Shown: positions 7,909 to 16,043 of the stretch, one piece after another | How positions within the stretch are numbered: the first letter of the stretch is position 1 | Layout: every line of letters starts with the position of its first letter | From: Sphingomonas sp. dw_22 | Lineage (GTDB): Bacteria; Pseudomonadota; Alphaproteobacteria; Sphingomonadales; Sphingomonadaceae | DNA length: 40,415 nt | Assembly (NCBI RefSeq): GCF_018449795.1 | Contig: NZ_JAAVVE010000041.1 | Span: 1-40,415, forward strand | Reading direction: 5' to 3' | The notes under the pieces: model-generated | The model's database searches: none | What the model was told of the DNA's origin: nothing | The model's input: only the letters and a program-made list of their open reading frames with translations | Made by a program: the position numbers and the translations under genes

Positions 7909-9116
7909 GGCCGGAAGCTCCCATCGGCGATGCGGAGCAGCGTGAGCACGGAGAGCGCGGCGCGCTCGGGCAGGCTTTCGGGGATCAGATATTCCTCCGC
8001 GGAGTGGATGGCGCCGCCGCGCGCGCCCATCGTGTCGACCACGGGCACGCCGCACGCGGCGATGTTGTTGCCGTCGCAGACGCCGCCGGTGGCCTTCCAG
8101 GCGATCGGGATGCCCAGATCGGCACCCGCCTGCTGCACCAGCGCGAACAGTTTCTCGGCGCCCGGGTCGATCGGCTTGGGCGGGCGATTGAAGCTGCCAT
8201 GGACTTCGATGCGCACGTCATGTGCTGCCGACACAGCGGCGGCGGCGTCATCAAGCGCCGTCTGCGCGCGGGCGATCGACTCCGGGTCGCGGGGCCGGAA
8301 ATTGACGTGCAGGATGGCGAGATCGGGGACGACGTTGTTCGGCCCGCCGCCGTCGATCCGGGCGGGGTTCACCGAAAGGCCGGGCGCCCTGGCATCGGCC
8401 AGCCGCACCGCCAGCGCGGCCGCGGCGACCAGCGCATTGCGGCCCTCCTCGGGATTGCGGCCGGCATGGGCGCTCCTGCCGTGCACGACCAACGAGAAAT
8501 TGCCGGTGCCGCCGCGCGCGCCGGCCAGCGTGCCATCGGGCAGGGCTGGCTCATAGGTGAGGGCGGCCGTCTTCCCCCGTGCCACCTGCTCGATCAGCAC
8601 GCGCGACGAGAGTGAGCCGGTCTCCTCGTCCGAATTGATGAGCACCTCATAGCCCAGCCGGGCGGCAAGCGGACTCGCCTCGACCGCCTCCAGCGCCGCG
8701 AGCATCAGCGACAGCCCACCCTTCATGTCGGCGGCGCCGGGTGCGTTGAGGTTGCCGTCCTCCAGCCAGCGGCCCTGCTGGAAGGGATGATCGGCACCGA
8801 ACACCGTATCCATATGCCCGGTGAGCAGCACCTGCACCGGCGCATCGGGGCGCACCGCCAGATGCAGGTGCCGGCCATGGCCGATCGCCTCGACACGGCC
8901 GTCGGCGGTGACGGTCTCCACCGGTGCGGGAGGCACCAGGGTCAGGCGGCCGGGAAGCGACGCGAAGGCGCCCGCCAGCATCTCCGCCATCGTCGCCAGC
9001 CCGGCCAGGTTGCGCGTGCCGCTGTTGATCGCCGTCCAGGCCTGGGTCCGTTCCAGCATCGGAGCATCCCGCGCCTGCTCGATCGCGGCCTGCTCGATTG
9101 CGGAAAACTTGGTCAT
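7905..9116 (-). CDS. M20-family metallohydrolase, possibly succinylglutamate desuccinylase substitute
   Basis: 403 aa, related to glutamate carboxypeptidase/ArgE-type M20 enzymes. Metal and catalytic positions are visible: TGHMDTVFG (His, Asp), GAADMKGG (bridging Asp), NSDEETGS (catalytic Glu and metal Glu), YEP, and GGAIHSAEEYL (last His). The dimerisation lid domain (SAHAGRNPEEGRNAL) lies in the middle. No signal peptide, so it is cytoplasmic. It is the first gene of the coupled cluster with astA and astB. A normal AST pathway ends with AstE, an M14-type desuccinylase; an amidohydrolase acting on N-acyl-glutamate here is a natural candidate for that step. That role is inferred from context only. 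The start ATG 9116 has a weak ribosome site. Confidence 0.85.
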   Translation of the reverse strand: MTKFSAIEQAAIEQARDAPMLERTQAWTAINSGTRNLAGLATMAEMLAGAFASLPGRLTLVPPAPVETVTADGRVEAIGHGRHLHLAVRPDAPVQVLLTGHMDTVFGADHPFQQGRWLEDGNLNAPGAADMKGGLSLMLAALEAVEASPLAARLGYEVLINSDEETGSLSSRVLIEQVARGKTAALTYEPALPDGTLAGARGGTGNFSLVVHGRSAHAGRNPEEGRNALVAAAALAVRLADARAPGLSVNPARIDGGGPNNVVPDLAILHVNFRPRDPESIARAQTALDDAAAAVSAAHDVRIEVHGSFNRPPKPIDPGAEKLFALVQQAGADLGIPIAWKATGGVCDGNNIAACGVPVVDTMGARGGAIHSAEEYLIPESLPERAALSVLTLLRIADGSFRP

Positions 9117-9187
9117 GCTGGGGCTGGTAGCGCGGAAGGGCGGGGATTGAACACCCCCGGCCCGTTGCACCGCCTATAGCCACAAGC

Positions 9188-10075
9188 TCAGAAGTCGATG
9201 ACGAGGCCGGCGCGGCTGATCGTGTCGGTGGTCTTGCGGCCGATCGGCGGCGTGCTTTCATACTGCATCGAATAGCTGAATTGCGCGGAAAGCGGCCCAA
9301 TCAGTTTCGCGAGCAGCGCGGACTTGGTCGAAACCGTGCTGTTCGCTTTCTCGACATAGGCGGAGGCATTCTGCGTCACCGACAGGCCGCGCATGAGCTT
9401 CCACCCGAAATCGAGCGATCCGCGCGCGGCGACATTACTCTCGACAGTCTGGTCGATGAAATTGGTGTGGCGGAATGCCGGCCCGAGCTCCAGATCGAGC
9501 TTCATCGCCTGCGACTTGATCGCGCTATAGCCCGCCCCGGTCGAGATCGAGAAGCGATCGGTGAAGCCGGAGAAGCGATCGCTCTCGAATTGCGCGGCGC
9601 CGTAGAGATAGGCGCGGTCGTCGAACTTCCAGTTGGGCTCGTAGGCGGCGAGGTAGCGTTCGCGCGTCGTGACGCCCAGGCTCTCCTGGTAATCGGCCTG
9701 GAACCGCAGCTTGTGGCGCCATTCGATCGCCTCGCGCTTGATCTCGATCGCGGCGGACAGGCCGATATTTTCGGTATTGCCGGTCGAGATATAGCCGCCA
9801 AGCTCGGCATGGCCCTTCACCAGATCGAGGAAATCGGCCTCGCGCAGCTTGCGCTGGGCGGTCTGCTGGCGGTCGCTGCGCCACGCGGCCGCGATCTTCA
9901 TCACCTGGTCCGCGCTCGCCGGATCGGCGGTCTTGGCGTATTTCACGATCGTCGCGACATCGGATTCGCTGCCCGATTGCATCGCCGCATCCAGCATCGA
10001 CTTGATCGTCGGCGGGATGGTCGGATCCTCGGCATTGGCGAGGAGCAGCGGCAGGGCGAGAAGCAAGGCGCGCAT
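9188..10075 (-). CDS. DUF481-type outer membrane beta-barrel protein
   Basis: 295 aa with a signal peptide (MRALLLALPLLLANA). A helical N-terminal portion of about 70 residues precedes a barrel built of alternating amphipathic strands, starting GHAELGGYISTGNTENIGL and ending in a C-terminal Phe (GLVIDF), the usual recognition signal for outer-membrane insertion. Such proteins are often called YdiY or 'salt-induced outer membrane protein'. ATG 10075 was chosen because AGGA lies 8 nt upstream; a TTG at 10081 is an alternative. Ligand and function are unknown. Confidence 0.85.
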   Translation of the reverse strand: MRALLLALPLLLANAEDPTIPPTIKSMLDAAMQSGSESDVATIVKYAKTADPASADQVMKIAAAWRSDRQQTAQRKLREADFLDLVKGHAELGGYISTGNTENIGLSAAIEIKREAIEWRHKLRFQADYQESLGVTTRERYLAAYEPNWKFDDRAYLYGAAQFESDRFSGFTDRFSISTGAGYSAIKSQAMKLDLELGPAFRHTNFIDQTVESNVAARGSLDFGWKLMRGLSVTQNASAYVEKANSTVSTKSALLAKLIGPLSAQFSYSMQYESTPPIGRKTTDTISRAGLVIDF

Positions 10076-10153
10076 GAACAAGTCCTAAGCCACAGTTTTT
10101 TGGCGTCAAAAAGGCAGCGTATTTCCCCGTTGTAACAATTCCGGAGCCCCCGG

Positions 10154-10633
10154 CTATGCCAGTTCCCCGGCGAAGACACGCAATATCTCGCGATAAAGCT
10201 CGCGCTTGAACGGCACGATCAGTTCGGGAAGGTCCGCCGGCTCGGCCCAGCGCCACGCGCGGAACTCGGGCTCGGCGGTGGCGATGTTCACGTCGCCGTC
10301 CTCGCCCAGGAAGCGGAACAGGAACCAGCGCTGCCGCTGCCCGCGCCACCGGCCCTTCCACACCTTGCCGATCAGCTCGTCGGGCAGGTCATAGGTCAGC
10401 TCGTCCGGCGCCGAGGCAACCAGCTCGACATGGTCGCGGACCACGCCGGTCTCTTCCCACAGCTCGCGATAGGCGGCGTCGAGCGGATCCTCGCCCGGAT
10501 CGATCCCGCCCTGCGGCATTTGCCACGCCTCCAGCGTCGAATCGAGCCGCTGGCCGACGAACACCTGGCCGTCGCGGTTGAGCAGCATCACCCCGGCGCA
10601 GGGGCGATAGGGGAGGGAGGCGATATCGGTCAT
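10154..10633 (-). CDS. rppH: RNA pyrophosphohydrolase
   Basis: 159 aa Nudix hydrolase. The Nudix box is complete (GGIDPGEDPLDAAYRELWEE followed by TGV), and the RppH-type opening LPYRPCAGVMLLNRDGQVFVG and the segment WKGRWRGQRQRWFLFRF are present. It removes pyrophosphate from the 5' end of mRNA and so starts RNase E-dependent decay. It is divergent from the histone-deacetylase-like gene, with a 45-bp gap. Confidence 0.94.
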   Translation of the reverse strand: MTDIASLPYRPCAGVMLLNRDGQVFVGQRLDSTLEAWQMPQGGIDPGEDPLDAAYRELWEETGVVRDHVELVASAPDELTYDLPDELIGKVWKGRWRGQRQRWFLFRFLGEDGDVNIATAEPEFRAWRWAEPADLPELIVPFKRELYREILRVFAGELA

Positions 10634-10678
10634 GACGCCCCTCTAGCTGCGCAGAGGCCGCGCGCCTAGCTTAGGCAT

Positions 10679-11593
10679 GTGATACCCGTCGTCCATCACC
10701 CTCGCTACGTCGCACCCGCGCCCGCGCGCAGCCAATATCAGTGGAACAAGAACGGCCTGGTCCGCGACCTGCTGCGCGAACAGGGCGACGTCTTCGCCTG
10801 GCACGAGCCCGAACCGATGCCGCGCCGCTGGCTGGAGGCGGTGCATGATCCGGATTATGTGGCGGAAGTGCTCGAAGCGCGCGTGCCGCCCCACAAGGCG
10901 CGCCGGATCGGCTTCCCGGTCACGCCCGAAGTCGCGGCGCGTGCCCAGGCCGTGCCCGGCGGCACCTGGCTCGCCGCGATGCTCGCGCTGGAGCATGGCT
11001 ATGCCGCCAACAGCGCCGGCGGCAGCCACCACGCCCTGGCCGATACCGGCGCCGGCTATTGCGTGTTCAACGATCTCGCGCTCGCCGCCGTGCGGCTGGT
11101 GGAGGAGGGGACGGTGGGCCGCGTGCTGATCGTCGATTGCGACGTGCATCAGGGCGACGGCACCGCATCGCTCACCGCCGGCCATCCCGACATCGCGACC
11201 TATTCGATCCATGCCGATAAGAATTTCCCGGTACGCAAGGCACGCTCGACGCTCGACGTGCCGGTGCCCGACGGCACCGGCGACGCGGCCTATCTGGAGG
11301 CATTGGCCGAGACGCTCCCGCCACTGATCGATCAGTTTGCGCCCGATCTCGTGCTCTATCAGGCCGGCGTCGATCCCTTTGTCGAGGATCGTCTCGGCCG
11401 TCTCGCGCTCAGCTATGGCGGCTTGACGTCACGCGACACCTGGATCGCCGCCACGCTGCGCGCGCGCGGGATCCCCTTCGCCAGCGTGCTGGGCGGCGGA
11501 TACGGCCTCGACGCGCTCGAAGTCTCGCGCCGCCATGTCGCCTCGATTCTCGCCCTGGGATCGGCGGCTGCAAAGCAACCGTTGCATGCCTGA
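10679..11593 (+). CDS. histone deacetylase-family protein (AcuC-like)
   Basis: 304 aa from a GTG start. The zinc-dependent deacetylase fold is clear: SHHALADTGAGYCVFND (general-base His pair), DCDVHQGDGT (Zn ligands Asp and His), YQAGVDPFVEDRLG (third Zn ligand Asp) and GGGYG at the end. Bacterial members deacetylate proteins (such as acetyl-CoA synthetase), polyamines or small acetylated compounds; the substrate here cannot be told. It is a single gene, separated from korA by 81 bp. Confidence 0.9.
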   Translation: MIPVVHHPRYVAPAPARSQYQWNKNGLVRDLLREQGDVFAWHEPEPMPRRWLEAVHDPDYVAEVLEARVPPHKARRIGFPVTPEVAARAQAVPGGTWLAAMLALEHGYAANSAGGSHHALADTGAGYCVFNDLALAAVRLVEEGTVGRVLIVDCDVHQGDGTASLTAGHPDIATYSIHADKNFPVRKARSTLDVPVPDGTGDAAYLEALAETLPPLIDQFAPDLVLYQAGVDPFVEDRLGRLALSYGGLTSRDTWIAATLRARGIPFASVLGGGYGLDALEVSRRHVASILALGSAAAKQPLHA

Positions 11594-11607
11594 CGGCATT
11601 TTCTACT

Positions 11608-11636
11608 TTGGGTTGCGTGAAAGTGAGGCGTAGACC
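11608..11636 (+). promoter_or_regulatory. possible sigma-70-type promoter before korA
   Basis: TTGGGT (11608-11613), a 17-bp spacer and TAGACC (11631-11636), about 40 bp upstream of korA. The -35 is reasonable and the -10 poor. It lies in the 81-bp gap after the deacetylase gene and is the best match I see there. Confidence 0.28.
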
Positions 11637-11674
11637 TCTCGTAACGATAGACAAACAGTGCAGGAGAACCGGCC

Positions 11675-13618
11675 ATGGCAACTGCCGTCCGTCAGTTGAC
11701 GCCCGAAGAGGCGTCGGCGCATCCGGTACCCGAAACGATTGTCGTCCGCTTTGCCGGCGATTCCGGCGACGGCATGCAGCTCACCGGCGGCCAGTTCACG
11801 CTCTCGACTGCACTGGCCGGCAACGATCTTGCCACTTTCCCCGATTTTCCCGCCGAGATCCGCGCGCCGCAGGGCACCTTGTTCGGCGTCTCCGCCTTCC
11901 AGATCAATTTCGGCTCGACCGAGATCGATACCGCGGGCGACGCGCCCGACGTGCTGATCGCGATGAACCCGGCGGCGCTCAAGGTGAATGTCGAGCAATT
12001 GAAGCCCGGCGGCCTCATCATCGCCGACGAAGGCGAGTTCGGCGAGCGCAACCTCGCCAAGGCCAAATATGACGCCGATCCGCTGGAGGATGGCTCGCTC
12101 GCCAAGTGGCATCTCCTCAAGCTCGACATCTCACAGCTCACCCTCGATGCCGTGAAGCCCTTCGGCCTGGGCAACAAGGAGGCACTGCGCTGCAAGAACA
12201 TGTGGACGCTCGGCCTGGCGCTCTGGATGTTCGATCGCGACCGCCAGCCGCTGGTCGACTGGCTCAAGGCCAAGTTCGCCAAGGCGCCCGAGCTGGCCGA
12301 GGCCAATATCGCCGCATTGAACGCCGGCCATGCCTATGGCGAGACCGCCGAGCTCGGCGCGATGGGGATTTCGCAGCGCCATGTCTCGGCCGCGCCCTCC
12401 GAGCCGGGCCTGTACCGCACCGTCACGGGCGCCGAGGCGATCTCGCTCGGCCTGGTCGCGGGCGCACAGCTTGCGGGCCTGCCGATGTTCTTCGGCGGCT
12501 ACCCGATCACGCCCGCCTCGGCGATCCTGCACCAGCTTGCCCGCTTCAAGGAATATGGCGTCACCACCTTCCAGGCCGAGGACGAGATCGCCGCGATCGC
12601 TTCGGCGCTGGGCGCTTCCTATGCTGGCTCGCTGGGGGTGACGTCATCGTCCGGCCCCGGCATCGCGCTCAAGGGCGAGGCGATGGGCCTTGCGATCATG
12701 ACCGAGCTGCCGCTGGTGATCGTCAACAGCCAGCGCGGCGGCCCTTCCACCGGACTTCCCACAAAAACTGAACAGTCAGACCTATATCAAGCGGTTTATG
12801 GCAGAAACGGTGACTCGCCGATGCCGGTACTCGCTGCGCGCTCGGCCGCCGATTGCTTCGACGTCGCGATCGAGGCGGTGCGGATCGCCACCCAATATAT
12901 GACCCCGGTGATGCTGCTGACCGACGGCTATATCGCCAATGCGGCGGAGCCCTGGAAGGTGCCCGACATGAGCACCTACGAGCCGTTCCCGGTGGAATTC
13001 CACACCGCGGTCCCGGCCGAGGGCGAGAAATTCCAGCCCTATGCCCGCGACGAGAATCTCAAGCGCCCCTGGGTCAAGCCCGGCACGCCCGGCCTGCTCC
13101 ACCGCATCGGCGGCATCGAGAAGGCGCAAGGGTCAGGCAATATCGATTATTCGCCCGCCAACCACCAGGCGATGACCGACATCCGCCGCGACAAGGTGCT
13201 CGGCATCGCCATCCCCGACCAGAAGGTCGAGTACGGCCAGGAAGGCGGCAAGCTCGTGGTTGTCGGCTGGGGCTCGACCTATGGCCCGATCGCCCAGGCC
13301 GTCCGCCGTGCTCGCGCCAAGGGGCTCGACGTCAGCCATGTCCATATCCGCCACATCTGGCCGCTTCCGAAGAACTTAGGCATTCTACTCAAGAGTTACG
13401 AGCATATCCTCGTACCGGAAATGAACACCGGCCAGCTCAAGACGGTGCTCCGCGATCAGTTCCTCGTCGATGCCGTTCCGCTCAACAAGGTCTCCGGCCA
13501 GCCCTTCACCATCGCCGAGATCGAAGCCGCCATCACCCGCCACCTTGCCGGTGCGGGCGCCGAGGAGATCGGCCCCGACAATACGCAATTGCCCAGCCCG
13601 GAGGCGGTGAACCCATGA
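11675..13618 (+). CDS. korA: 2-oxoglutarate/2-oxoacid:acceptor oxidoreductase, alpha (gamma-alpha fused) subunit
   Basis: 647 aa. The N-terminal gamma-type domain (VVRFAGDSGDGMQLTGGQF near residue 24) is fused to the pyrimidine-binding alpha domain, which carries GGYPITPASAIL, QAEDEIAAIASALGASYAG and SSGPGIALKGEAMGLA, followed by the C-terminal domain II. With KorB it oxidatively decarboxylates 2-oxoglutarate (or another 2-oxoacid) to acyl-CoA, passing electrons to ferredoxin. The ribosome site AGGAGA is well placed. Its TGA overlaps the ATG of a 33-aa microprotein (ATGA), which in turn overlaps korB, so the three are one translational unit. Confidence 0.95.
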   Translation: MATAVRQLTPEEASAHPVPETIVVRFAGDSGDGMQLTGGQFTLSTALAGNDLATFPDFPAEIRAPQGTLFGVSAFQINFGSTEIDTAGDAPDVLIAMNPAALKVNVEQLKPGGLIIADEGEFGERNLAKAKYDADPLEDGSLAKWHLLKLDISQLTLDAVKPFGLGNKEALRCKNMWTLGLALWMFDRDRQPLVDWLKAKFAKAPELAEANIAALNAGHAYGETAELGAMGISQRHVSAAPSEPGLYRTVTGAEAISLGLVAGAQLAGLPMFFGGYPITPASAILHQLARFKEYGVTTFQAEDEIAAIASALGASYAGSLGVTSSSGPGIALKGEAMGLAIMTELPLVIVNSQRGGPSTGLPTKTEQSDLYQAVYGRNGDSPMPVLAARSAADCFDVAIEAVRIATQYMTPVMLLTDGYIANAAEPWKVPDMSTYEPFPVEFHTAVPAEGEKFQPYARDENLKRPWVKPGTPGLLHRIGGIEKAQGSGNIDYSPANHQAMTDIRRDKVLGIAIPDQKVEYGQEGGKLVVVGWGSTYGPIAQAVRRARAKGLDVSHVHIRHIWPLPKNLGILLKSYEHILVPEMNTGQLKTVLRDQFLVDAVPLNKVSGQPFTIAEIEAAITRHLAGAGAEEIGPDNTQLPSPEAVNP

Positions 13619-13716
13619 AAATCGAAACGCCTTCGCAGCGGAAACTTGCGCTCTTGTATCTCGCACTCTGTGCGGCGTTCGCTTTCCCCCTTCTTGGTTT
13701 GGTAATGTTCCAATGA
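13615..13716 (+). CDS. 33-aa membrane microprotein between korA and korB
   Basis: The sequence begins MKIETPSQRKLALLYLALCA and continues AFAFPLLGLVMFQ: a short charged N-terminus followed by one hydrophobic segment of about 22 residues. ATG 13615 overlaps the korA stop, and its own TGA overlaps the korB start; both junctions are ATGA and each shifts the frame by one. GGAGG lies 10 nt before its ATG, whereas korB has almost no Shine-Dalgarno of its own, so korB translation should depend on ribosomes finishing this ORF. Base use is less GC-rich than the flanking genes. It could tether the KorAB enzyme to the membrane, or just couple translation; neither is proven. Confidence 0.85.
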   Translation: MKIETPSQRKLALLYLALCAAFAFPLLGLVMFQ

Positions 13717-14747
13717 ACGAGATCACGACCATCCGCCCGAGCACCCCCAAGGACTGGGAGACCGACCAGGAGGTCCGCTGGTGCCCCGGCTGCGGCGATT
13801 ATGCGATCCTCAAGGCCGTGCAGCGCACCATGCCCGAGATCGGCGCCACGCCCGAGAACACGGTGTTCGTCAGCGGCATCGGCTGCTCCTCGCGCTTTCC
13901 CTATTACATGGAGACCTATGGCTTCCACACCATCCACGGCCGCGCGCCGGCGGTGGCAACAGGGGTGAAGCTCGCCAATCCGGACCTCGACGTGTGGATC
14001 ATCACCGGCGACGGCGATGCGCTGTCGATCGGCGGCAACCACACGATGCACCTGCTGCGCCGCAACCTGAACTGCCAGGTGCTGCTGTTCAACAACGAGA
14101 TCTACGGTCTCACCAAGGGCCAATATTCGCCCACCAGCCACGAGGGCACGCGCAGCCCGTCCACGCCGTTCGGCTCGGTCGATCACCCCGCCAAGCCCTG
14201 CGCCTTCGCGCTTGGCTCGGGCGGCCGCTTCGTCGCGCGCGGGATCGATGTCCACAAGAACCTGCCATCGGTCCTGAAGGCCGCGCATGCGCACCAGGGC
14301 GCCGCGTTCATCGAGATCTTCCAGAACTGCATCGTCTATAACGACGATGTCTTCGAACCCTTTACCGCCAAGCCCAATGCGGTCGCCAACCAGCTCTGGG
14401 TCGAGCACGGTAAGCCGCTGCTGTTCGCGGGCGGCACCAGGGGCCTCGCGCTCGATATCGAGCGGCTGACGCTCAAGGTGGTCGATGTGACCGACGGCGA
14501 CTGGGAAGCGGCGGGCGTGATCGTCCACAACGTCACCAATCGCGCGGTCGCCCATATGCTGGTCGAGATGCCGTTCGGGCCGTTCCCGATGGCGCTGGGG
14601 GTGCTCTACGACGATCCCGCACCGACCTTCGAAAGCGCCGTAATCGCGCAGAACAAGGCCGCGAGCGAAGGCAAGACCCCCGATCTCCAGAAGCTGGTCG
14701 CCCGGGGCCAGACCTGGATGGTCGAGAAGGAACCGCACGCGATCTGA
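13713..14747 (+). CDS. korB: 2-oxoglutarate/2-oxoacid:acceptor oxidoreductase, beta subunit
   Basis: 344 aa. This is the thiamine-diphosphate and iron-sulfur subunit. Cys residues for the [4Fe-4S] cluster are in WCPGCGDYAIL (near 24 and 27), SGIGCSSRFPYY and FQNCIVYND. The ThDP/Mg motif reads ITGDGDALSIGGNH, with NNEIYGLTKGQYSPTS following. It works as a complex with KorA in the cytoplasm. The start ATG 13713 overlaps the microprotein stop and lacks a clear ribosome site. Confidence 0.95.
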   Translation: MNEITTIRPSTPKDWETDQEVRWCPGCGDYAILKAVQRTMPEIGATPENTVFVSGIGCSSRFPYYMETYGFHTIHGRAPAVATGVKLANPDLDVWIITGDGDALSIGGNHTMHLLRRNLNCQVLLFNNEIYGLTKGQYSPTSHEGTRSPSTPFGSVDHPAKPCAFALGSGGRFVARGIDVHKNLPSVLKAAHAHQGAAFIEIFQNCIVYNDDVFEPFTAKPNAVANQLWVEHGKPLLFAGGTRGLALDIERLTLKVVDVTDGDWEAAGVIVHNVTNRAVAHMLVEMPFGPFPMALGVLYDDPAPTFESAVIAQNKAASEGKTPDLQKLVARGQTWMVEKEPHAI

Positions 14748-14807
14748 GCGGCTTGCGGTGCGGAAAGCCCCTTGCCCTCGGCGCGGCTGCGTGCATTTAG
14801 CGCGATA

Positions 14808-16043
14808 ATGAACGCACCGGCGCAAGACCAGGCCAGCGAAGGAAAACGCCGCTCCGGCGTCCTGCTCGCGCCGTTCGCATCGCTCTTCCATCGCCAGCTC
14901 GATCGTCTCGATACGGGTATCGTCGTGGGCGCGCTTGAAGTCATGACGCCGGACGGTCGGGTGCGGATGCTCGGCGGCCGCGCGCCGGGACCGGCTGCCG
15001 TCGTCGATCTCCGGAGCTGGCGCGCCCTGGTGCGGCTGGCGACCGGCGGCTCGGGCGGCTGGTACGAAGCCTGGGCGAAGGGCGAATGGGCCAGCCCCGA
15101 TCCAGTCCAGCTCTTCGCGCTGTTCAGCCGCAATCGGGCCAGCCTCGCCGATCAGGCGCGCGCGACCGGTTTCTCGCTGCTGGCGCGGCGCTTCTGGCAC
15201 TGGCTGCGGCGCAACCATCGCGGCGGATCGCGCAAGAACATCGCGTTCCACTATGATCTGGGCAATGATTTCTACCGGCCCTGGCTCGACGCAAGCATGA
15301 CCTATTCGAGCGCGCTCTTCGCCGATCCGGCGCAGTCGCTGGAGCAAGGGCAGGCCGCCAAGCTCGAGGCGATGCTCGCCCGCACCGCCACCGCCCTCGG
15401 CGACGAGATATTGGAGATCGGCTGCGGCTGGGGCTCGTTCGCCGAGCTGGCGCTGGGGCAGGGGCGCCGCGTCCACGGCATCACCCTCTCCACCGAGCAG
15501 AAGGCCTGGGCCGAGGCGCGCACCGCCGGCCTGGAAGGCGCGCGCTTCTCGCTCACCGACTATCGTGACGTCACCGGCACCTATGACGCGGTCGTCAGCA
15601 TCGAGATGGCCGAGGCGGTGGGCCGGGCATATTGGCCGGCCTATGCCGCCGCCATCGCCCGAGCCCTCAAGCCCGGCGGTCATGCGGCGCTCCAGATCAT
15701 CACTTTCGACGATGCGATGTTCGACGGCTATGCCGCCAATGTCGACTTCATCCAGACCTATATCTTCCCGGGCGGGATGCTGCTCTCGGAGAGCGGTTTC
15801 CGGGAGATCGCCGCCGCGCACGGCTTGGCATGGCGCGATCAGGTCAATTTCGGCCTCGATTATGCGGACACGCTCAAGCGCTGGCGCGAGAATTTCGACG
15901 CAGCCGTCGCCGCCGGCGCGCTGCCCGCGCAGTTCGATGCGCGATTTATCGATTTGTGGCGCTATTATCTCATGTATTGTGAAGGCGGTTTCCGAGGAGG
16001 AGGCATAGACGTCATTCAAATGACGCTGACCAAGGAGGGGTGA
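14808..16043 (+). CDS. cfa: cyclopropane-fatty-acyl-phospholipid synthase
   Basis: 411 aa SAM-dependent methyltransferase that adds a methylene bridge across cis double bonds of membrane phospholipid acyl chains. Motifs: YDLGNDFYRPWLDASMTYSS, the SAM-binding ILEIGCGWGSFAE, ITLSTEQKAWAEAR, SIEMAEAVG and YIFPGGMLLSE. The N-terminal lipid-binding domain of about 130 residues is present. ATG 14808 was chosen because the protein start (MNAPAQDQ) fits; no strong ribosome site is visible. Its stop overlaps the next gene (TGATG), so the serine hydrolase is probably cotranslated. Confidence 0.92.
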   Translation: MNAPAQDQASEGKRRSGVLLAPFASLFHRQLDRLDTGIVVGALEVMTPDGRVRMLGGRAPGPAAVVDLRSWRALVRLATGGSGGWYEAWAKGEWASPDPVQLFALFSRNRASLADQARATGFSLLARRFWHWLRRNHRGGSRKNIAFHYDLGNDFYRPWLDASMTYSSALFADPAQSLEQGQAAKLEAMLARTATALGDEILEIGCGWGSFAELALGQGRRVHGITLSTEQKAWAEARTAGLEGARFSLTDYRDVTGTYDAVVSIEMAEAVGRAYWPAYAAAIARALKPGGHAALQIITFDDAMFDGYAANVDFIQTYIFPGGMLLSESGFREIAAAHGLAWRDQVNFGLDYADTLKRWRENFDAAVAAGALPAQFDARFIDLWRYYLMYCEGGFRGGGIDVIQMTLTKEG

